Positions 58,830 to 64,000 of a stretch of DNA of 64,000 nucleotides are shown one piece after another; the stretch's first letter is position 1; each line of letters begins with the position of its first letter. Location: the NCBI RefSeq assembly GCF_014646355.1, contig NZ_BMNH01000035.1, forward strand, positions 1 to 64,000, in the 5' to 3' direction. The DNA comes from Nonomuraea cavernae (GTDB taxonomy: Bacteria > Actinomycetota > Actinomycetes > Streptosporangiales > Streptosporangiaceae). Below the pieces are notes generated by a model. It had not been told where the DNA came from, did no database searches, and saw only the letters and a program-made list of their open reading frames with translations. The translations under genes and the position numbers were made by a program.

Positions 58830-59507
58830 TCAGCGAGCCCCGGGCAGCACGGCCACCGCGATCTCACCGCTGGAGGCGTATCTGACGATCTCCGGTGACG
58901 CCGTCGAGTCGACGATCACGGTGATCTGCCCGCTGCCGCCGGTCCTGCCCGGCGCTCCGACGCTGACCACGAGGGCGCTCTGGGCGAGCACCCGGCTCTC
59001 GGTCTGGCTGGAACGGCCCGGCACGTGCACGATCTGCACCCGGTCTCCCTTGACGAGGCCGGCCGGCGCCTGGCCGGGCTTGAGCGCGAGACCCACCTTG
59101 GCCTTACCGGGGCCCAGCTCCTGGCTGGCCGTGACGCCCATGTCGTCGATGAACAGGGTGCCGGGCAGGATGGTGACCGCGGCGAAGCTGTCGAGCACCT
59201 TCTGCCGCTCGGACCAGCTGACGTAGTCGATGCCGGTGTCGGCGATCTGCACCTCTTCGATCGACTGCTCGGTGAACGGCTGGCCCGCGCCGACCTGCTC
59301 GGTGATCCTGATCGCGGAGATCCGGTCTCCGCTGCGCATCACGAGCAGTGTCGTGGCCAGCGCCCCGCCCAGGATGAGGAGCACCGCGAGGGCCGCCAGG
59401 GCAGGCTTCCGCTCGCGGGGTGGGACGGGGAGCTTGCGCGAGGCCGGGCCGGACAACCCCGCCGTGTTGACGGCAGGGTTGACGGCAGGCTTTTCGCTGG
59501 TCCTCAT
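58830..59507 (-). CDS. SAF-domain protein (CpaB/RcpC-like)
   Basis: A 225-residue protein that begins the Tad operon. A proline/basic cytoplasmic start and one helix (about 35-57) lead to an outside SAF domain (RITEQVGAGQPFTEQSIEEV, AVTILPGTLFIDDMGV) and a RcpC/CpaB-like part (LALKPGQAPAGLVKGDRVQI). It is thought to stabilise the pilus base, perhaps through the cell wall. The promoter is in the 640-bp region shared with the divergent type VII ATPase gene. Confidence 0.85.
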   Translation of the reverse strand: MRTSEKPAVNPAVNTAGLSGPASRKLPVPPRERKPALAALAVLLILGGALATTLLVMRSGDRISAIRITEQVGAGQPFTEQSIEEVQIADTGIDYVSWSERQKVLDSFAAVTILPGTLFIDDMGVTASQELGPGKAKVGLALKPGQAPAGLVKGDRVQIVHVPGRSSQTESRVLAQSALVVSVGAPGRTGGSGQITVIVDSTASPEIVRYASSGEIAVAVLPGAR

Positions 59508-60145
59508 GGGTCGGGGGCTCCCATTTGTGAAATGTCGAATTCACGCCATTATGTGCAACCGCGCGGTGAGGCGGGGCTGGAACGCGAGGAACCATGCTCG
59601 TTTCGCAGGTAGGGCGGTGTCAACTCGACGAAATCCATGCCAGTTTTTTCTAGCGAGTTGACGCGCATACTTTCTACAGCTATGAGTCACATCTTTAACA
59701 TGTGCAGCACTGTTCACTGATGTTTCGGGATTTACGGGCTCAGGAGCCTTTTGATCGTTTGCCCCGAACCCTGCCATTTGGTTTCTCGACTGCCGCCATC
59801 TGACCTCTGGCCTGTGGCGATGGTGACCCTACTCGCCATCGCCGACGACCCTGACACACGCCCGCCGCTTTTCGGTCCGCCTCATCGAGGGCTTTCGTCC
59901 TCGCATGAGGGGCGAGCCGGACTTACCCGCGTCACGCACCCGGAGAAGCCTTTCGAAGGGGTCTACCTGCGGTCGAATGCGGCAAATAGCATGTATGACC
60001 GGCGACCGCGAGCTTTTCCACAGACTTTTCGGTGGCGGGCCAGTTATCCACAACTTGCGGATTCCATGCCGTTGCCGTCAACCAGCGGGCTTAACGTCGC
60101 TTCGGGCGCTACCTTGGCGCCGAGTTCCGACCGAGGAGACGGCCC
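59508..60145. other. Shared promoter region of the Tad operon and the type VII ATPase gene
   Basis: This 638-bp region has no supported gene. The part 59515-59760 is AT-richer and contains an inverted repeat with outward -35-like TTGAC elements (listed separately). Further right are two sites similar to DnaA boxes, TTTTCCACA (60014-60022) and TTATCCACA (60044-60052). Short open frames here lack codon bias and family features. Confidence 0.5.
59619..59662. promoter_or_regulatory. Inverted repeat with divergent -35-like elements
   Basis: GTCAACTCG (59619-59627) and CGAGTTGAC (59654-59662) form a perfect 9-bp inverted repeat. Each arm extends outward as TTGACA (left) or TTGACG (right). On the right strand TATGAG follows TTGACG after 17 bp. 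The layout fits two divergent promoters controlled through one site, one for the Tad operon and one towards the EssC-like gene. Confidence 0.5.
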
Positions 60146-63100
60146 ATGCGGATCATGCTCACCGTGCTCGGCGAGCAGGGCGACCGTGATGTCGTGATCG
60201 ACGGCGACGACGGCGCCACGGTCGCCGGGGTGAGCGAGGCGCTCGGCGGTCAGGAGCTGCTCGCCAAGGTCGTCCGGCTGCCCCAGGCGCGGGCGCCCTA
60301 CGGCATGTCGGATCCCGGCCGCGCGGCTTCCATGCCCGACTCCCGCCGGTCGGCGCCCGGGTGGGAGGAGCGGTCTCCACGCGGGCCCGGGCAAGCGGGC
60401 GCACCACGCCGGCCAGACTGGGGCGAGCATGTCGGTGAGCCGGGCTGGGGCACGACACTGTGGCGCAACGGGCGGCCTCTTGACCCCAGGGCCCCGGCCA
60501 CGGCGGTGCTGCGTGACGGCGACAAGGTCACGCTCGATCCCCGCCTGGCGAGGTCCACGATCATCGAGGAGCCGGGCGGGGTGGCCGAGGTGCGGGTCGT
60601 GGGCGGCCCCGCCGCCGGCGCGGTGCACCGCCTGGGGCTCGGGGTGCACGTCATCGGGTCCGATCCCATGTGCGCGATCGCCGTGGCGGACCCGATGCTG
60701 GCGCCCGAGGCGGTCACCCTCCGCGTCACCCCTGACGCGATCACCGCGGAGCCCGCGCGGCGGGCGCCGCCTGAGCAGGCCCCGCGGCTGCGGCTCAAGG
60801 GCCGGTGGGCCGAGGAGGTCGCCGAGCTCACCGCGCGGGTCGCGGAGCGGGAGGCGGCCGAGCTGTCTCCCGACATCTGGCAGAGCCCCGAGCTGGACGC
60901 GCGGCCGCTCACCGAGGCGGTTGACTGGCCCGAGCACGCGGTGCTGACCTGCGGGTCATCCGTGTTCACCCTGACCGCGATCGAGCCGCAGGACGCCCAC
61001 CTCGCGCCTCGCCCCGAGGGGGGCGTGGCCTACAACCGGCCGCCCCGGCTGCGCCGCACCGAGGGACAACGGGCGTTCAAGAAGCCGCAGGAGCCGCGGC
61101 GAGCCGAGGGGATGCGGCTGCAACTGCTGGCCGCGTTCCTGCCCGCGGTGGTGGGCGTGACGCTCTCCTACGTGCTGGGTCAGTGGTATTTCCTGCTCTT
61201 CGCCCTGATGACCCCAGTGATCATGATCGGGCAGTGGTGGAGCGATCGCCGTCATGGCAGAAAGCAGCATCGGAAGGCGGCCAAGGAGTTCAAGGAGCGG
61301 CTGGAGGCCTACGAGACAGCCGTCGAGCGAACCAGGGCTCAGGACGAGCTGGAGCGCAGGGCCGACGCGCCCGACCCCGCCCAGGTGCTGCTCACCGCCA
61401 CGGGGCCGCGCAGGCGGTTGTGGGAGCGGCGCATCCACGACCCCGACTCGCTCCGGCTCAGGGTCGGTCTGGCCGACCTGCCCGCCGGCCTGGAGCTCAC
61501 CGAGGAGCAGACCGGCGGCCCCCTCGACCCGCCGGTCTGCCGCGCCGTGCCCGTGGCGCTGGCCATGCGCAGGCTCGGCGTGGCCGGCGTCACCGGCCCG
61601 CGCGACGCCGCCGTCGGCCTGGCCGGTTGGCTGATCGGGCAGGCCGCGACCCTGCACAGCCCACGTGACCTCGCCATCGTGGTCCTGTCGGCGCATCCCG
61701 ACGGTGAGCGCCGCTGGGGCTGGGTGCGCTGGCTGCCGCACTGCGCGCCGCGCGGCGGCGAGGACTGCGTGGCACTGATCGGCACCGACCCCGATTCCGC
61801 CGCGCGCCGCGTCGCCGAGCTGGCCTCCCTGATCGACGAGCGCCAGAACACCTCGATCCCCGAGCTGGGCAAGATTCCCACCGGGTGGGACGACCTCGGC
61901 GGTCCCGAGGCGCCCGCCTTCGCCACCTTCGACGAGCGCCCCTACGACGTGCTGGTCGTGCTCGACGGCGCCCAGGTCCTGCGCGGACTGCCCGGCATGC
62001 CGCAGGTGCTGCGTCAGGGCCCGCGCACGGGCGTCTTCACCCTGGCTCTCGACGACGACCAGCGGCTGCTGCCCGAGGAGTGCGCGACGGTCGCGGCGTG
62101 CGGGGCCGACGGGCTCGTCCAGCTGCGAGGCGGCGGGCTCGACGTCATCGGCCCGGTGCTGGGCGATCTCGTCTCACCGTCGTGGTGCGACCGGCTGGCC
62201 AGGGCGCTCGCGCCGATCCGCGACGTGAGCCGCGACGACCCCTCGGGCAACCTGCCCGGCGCGGTCCGCCTGCTCGACCTGCTGGGCCTGCGCTCCCCCT
62301 CCGGCCAGGAGATCGCCGCCCGCTGGCACGACCGGGGCTCGACCAAGGCCGTGATCGGTGTCGGCCCGGACGGCCGCTTCTCGGTCGACCTCGGCCTCGA
62401 CGGTCCGCACGGGCTGATCGCCGGCACCACCGGAGCGGGCAAGTCCGAGCTGCTGCAGACCCTGATCTGCTCGCTCGCGGTGGCCAACCGCCCCGACCAG
62501 CTGACGTTCGTGCTGATCGACTACAAGGGCGGCGCCGCGTTCAAGGAGTGCGTACGACTGCCGCACACGGTCGGCATGGTCAGCGACCTCGACGGCCACC
62601 TGACCCAGCGGGCCCTCGACTCCCTCGCCGCCGAGGTCCGCCGCCGCGAGCGTCTGCTTCTGGCGGCCGGCGCCAAGGACATCGACGACTACACCGGTGA
62701 CCCGCTGCCGCGGCTGGTGCTGATCATCGACGAGTTCGCGGCGCTGGTGGCCGAGTTGCCCGACTTCGTGGCCGGACTCGTCGACATCGCCCGCCGTGGC
62801 CGCTCGTTGGGCATCCACCTCATCCTGGCCACCCAGCGACCGGCCGGTGTGGTGACGGCCGACATCCAGGCCAACACCTCGCTGCGGATCGCGCTCCGGG
62901 TCACCGAGCCCATGGAGTCGACGGACGTGATCGACCTGCCGGACGCGGCCCACATCTCCAAGTCGACGCCGGGCCGCTGCTACGTGAAGTCCGGCGTGGG
63001 CGCCGCGACGGCCGTCCAGACGGCCCGAGTGGGAGGTCGAAGCCCCCTGCCCGCCTCCGCGCCCCGCCCCCGCCCCTCAACCGGAAGCGGCCCGTCGGGG

Positions 63101-64000
63101 GGTGGCTTCTCCACAGGTGGCTTCTCCACAGGTGGTTCCTCCGTGGGCGACGCCTCCAGCAGCGGTTCCTCGGGCGGCGGTTCCTCGGGCAGCGGTTCCT
63201 CGGGCGGCATCAGGAGAGGACCTCTCAGGAGCGACGTTCCAGGAAGCGGAGCGGCCAGAGGCGGCCTCTCCGAAGGCAGTTTCTCTGGGAGTGGCCCGAG
63301 CCTTTCCGGAGACAGCCCCTCTGGGAGTGGTCCCAGGAGGCTGTCCCCCTACCGGGACGGCGCTCCTGGCCGGCGACCCGTCACCGGGCTCCACGCGGCT
63401 CCGCCCCCTCTCCGCCCGGCATCGCATCCGCCGGAGGGTGGTCATGACGCGGGGAGCCTTCCCGGAGTGGGGAGGCCGGGTGGCGTGATCGGGATCGGGG
63501 GAGGCGTCGAGGACAGCGGGCCGGTGCGGGTGGTCGAGGTCGACTGGCGGTCGCTGGGCCGGGCGCTGCCCGCGCCGGCTGAGCCCACGGAGGAGTCGGC
63601 GGTCACCGACCTGTCGATCCTGGCCGACGCGGTCATCGAAGCCACCCGGCTGACCGGCGTACGGCAGCAGCCGAGTCCGTGGCTGGAGCCGCTCCCCACG
63701 CGGTTCGTCCTCGACGAGGTGTTCGGGGAGAACGGGGCACAGGCCGGATCGACGCCAGGGTCGCTCACGAAACCGGGGTCGCTCACGGGGCCTGGCTGGC
63801 TCGGGCCGGACGCGTGGCCCACGCGAGGCTCGAAGGGATTCGGCGCTGGCACCTTCACCGGTCAGGGAACGTTCGGCGAGGTGCGGCCGCTGGTGTTCGG
63901 GGTCACGGACCGGCCGTGGGCGCAGGACCGGCGTCCGCTCGCGCTGGACCTGAGCCACGGCGGTCACCTTCTCATCGCCGGCGCGGCACGCAGCGGAAGG
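60146..64000 (+). CDS. FtsK/SpoIIIE-type ATPase of type VII secretion kind (EssC/EccC-like), partial
   Basis: 1285 codons are seen and the frame is open at the window end. The N-terminal 30 residues look like a YukD/EssC start. An FHA-like domain lies near 150-195 (GAVHRLGLGVHVIGSDPMCA). Two helices are near 320-355. The first FtsK domain has Walker A IAGTTGAGKSELLQ near 757-770, VLIDYKGGAAFKE, Walker B PRLVLIIDEFAAL and ATQRPAGVVTADIQ. A long Ser/Gly-rich linker (about 965-1110) contains 15-bp repeats. The second FtsK domain begins and ends inside its P-loop (HLLIAGAARSGR). GGAG lies 8 bases before ATG 60146. It should drive export of WXG100-like proteins encoded outside the window. Confidence 0.88.
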   Translation, partial: MRIMLTVLGEQGDRDVVIDGDDGATVAGVSEALGGQELLAKVVRLPQARAPYGMSDPGRAASMPDSRRSAPGWEERSPRGPGQAGAPRRPDWGEHVGEPGWGTTLWRNGRPLDPRAPATAVLRDGDKVTLDPRLARSTIIEEPGGVAEVRVVGGPAAGAVHRLGLGVHVIGSDPMCAIAVADPMLAPEAVTLRVTPDAITAEPARRAPPEQAPRLRLKGRWAEEVAELTARVAEREAAELSPDIWQSPELDARPLTEAVDWPEHAVLTCGSSVFTLTAIEPQDAHLAPRPEGGVAYNRPPRLRRTEGQRAFKKPQEPRRAEGMRLQLLAAFLPAVVGVTLSYVLGQWYFLLFALMTPVIMIGQWWSDRRHGRKQHRKAAKEFKERLEAYETAVERTRAQDELERRADAPDPAQVLLTATGPRRRLWERRIHDPDSLRLRVGLADLPAGLELTEEQTGGPLDPPVCRAVPVALAMRRLGVAGVTGPRDAAVGLAGWLIGQAATLHSPRDLAIVVLSAHPDGERRWGWVRWLPHCAPRGGEDCVALIGTDPDSAARRVAELASLIDERQNTSIPELGKIPTGWDDLGGPEAPAFATFDERPYDVLVVLDGAQVLRGLPGMPQVLRQGPRTGVFTLALDDDQRLLPEECATVAACGADGLVQLRGGGLDVIGPVLGDLVSPSWCDRLARALAPIRDVSRDDPSGNLPGAVRLLDLLGLRSPSGQEIAARWHDRGSTKAVIGVGPDGRFSVDLGLDGPHGLIAGTTGAGKSELLQTLICSLAVANRPDQLTFVLIDYKGGAAFKECVRLPHTVGMVSDLDGHLTQRALDSLAAEVRRRERLLLAAGAKDIDDYTGDPLPRLVLIIDEFAALVAELPDFVAGLVDIARRGRSLGIHLILATQRPAGVVTADIQANTSLRIALRVTEPMESTDVIDLPDAAHISKSTPGRCYVKSGVGAATAVQTARVGGRSPLPASAPRPRPSTGSGPSGGGFSTGGFSTGGSSVGDASSSGSSGGGSSGSGSSGGIRRGPLRSDVPGSGAARGGLSEGSFSGSGPSLSGDSPSGSGPRRLSPYRDGAPGRRPVTGLHAAPPPLRPASHPPEGGHDAGSLPGVGRPGGVIGIGGGVEDSGPVRVVEVDWRSLGRALPAPAEPTEESAVTDLSILADAVIEATRLTGVRQQPSPWLEPLPTRFVLDEVFGENGAQAGSTPGSLTKPGSLTGPGWLGPDAWPTRGSKGFGAGTFTGQGTFGEVRPLVFGVTDRPWAQDRRPLALDLSHGGHLLIAGAARSGR
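63097..63210. repeat. 15-bp repeats in the linker of the EssC-like gene
   Basis: GGTGGCTTCTCCACA occurs twice in tandem, then degenerate, followed by three tandem copies of GGTTCCTCGGGCGGC type. They code for GGFST and GSSGG/GSSGS units. The period is a multiple of three. They lie in the linker between the two FtsK domains. Confidence 0.75.

Noticed and set aside
48592..59507. Type II secretion or conjugation operon instead of a Tad pilus
   Set aside because: The combination of Flp pilin, TadE-like proteins, TadA/TadB/TadC, TadZ-like and SAF protein is specific for Tad, and no relaxase or GspD-type gene is present.
60014..60052. Replication origin suggested by DnaA-like boxes
   Set aside because: Only two boxes are present, and no dnaA, dnaN, gyrB or rpmH genes are near, so an origin is not supported.

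Overview
The window is high-GC DNA (roughly 70 percent over most genes) from a filamentous actinomycete, most likely of the Streptosporangiaceae type. The sequence supports this with a mycothiol-dependent formaldehyde dehydrogenase, an acyl-CoA carboxylase beta/epsilon pair, an ECF42 sigma factor with its YCII partner, a TgmA/TgmB RiPP pair, DtxR/IdeR-type iron boxes, many GTG starts and frequent ATGA/GTGA gene overlaps. The genus is inference.

Layout, left half. 1-3.7 kb: inverted repeats that look like a mobile-element remnant, a small membrane protein, and an MBOAT plus AlgX-like polysaccharide O-acetylation pair. 3.8-6.4 kb: an ATP-grasp RiPP precursor and maturase (tgmA, tgmB), then a divergent pair of a second, unusual ribosomal protein L11 gene and a MerR regulator, with a textbook 19-bp-spacer MerR promoter between them. 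6.7-9.6 kb: cobalt transporter plus cobalt-type nitrile hydratase (beta, alpha, accessory). 9.7-15.1 kb: tripartite tricarboxylate transporter tctCBA divergent from a TctD/TctE-like two-component system, with two 18-bp direct repeats between them. 15.1-17.5 kb: a clearly lower-GC insert carrying an RloA/RloB (AbiL-like) ATPase plus TOPRIM-type pair, probably phage defence. 17.5-20.3 kb: orphan TAXI binding lipoprotein, YCII protein and ECF42 sigma factor. 20.3-21.9 kb: secreted HNH nuclease, a transposase tail remnant and a toxin-antitoxin pair in which both genes carry a frameshift.

Layout, middle. 22-29 kb: acyl-CoA dehydrogenase, UDP-glucose dehydrogenase, purK-purE, GtrA protein and an OmpR-type two-component system. 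29.3-34.3 kb: bfd-bfr iron-storage operon behind tandem iron boxes, then a five-gene leftward operon birA, PH-domain protein, adenylate cyclase, mscR, metallo-hydrolase. 34.4-45.1 kb: formate-dehydrogenase-like molybdoenzyme with FdhD, a YhhN protein, PEP carboxylase, an ABC exporter, and the carboxylase beta and epsilon subunits. 45.2-48.6 kb: NYN RNase and the Ada-AlkA/Ogt alkylation repair pair.

Layout, right end. 59.5 down to 48.6 kb is one leftward Tad (Flp pilus) operon of twelve genes: SAF/CpaB, TadZ/CpaE, TadA, TadB, TadC, Flp, three TadE/TadG-like pseudopilins, a LysM plus BTAD-like regulator and two exported proteins. Three of these genes carry different in-frame tandem DNA repeats (36, 18 and 12 bp) at their 5' ends. 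A long type VII (EssC/EccC-like) ATPase gene is divergent from the operon and runs off the window end. The best candidates for something undescribed are the MerR-controlled L11 paralogue that has lost the thiopeptide-contact prolines, next to a RiPP locus, and the repeat-headed Tad pseudopilin genes.
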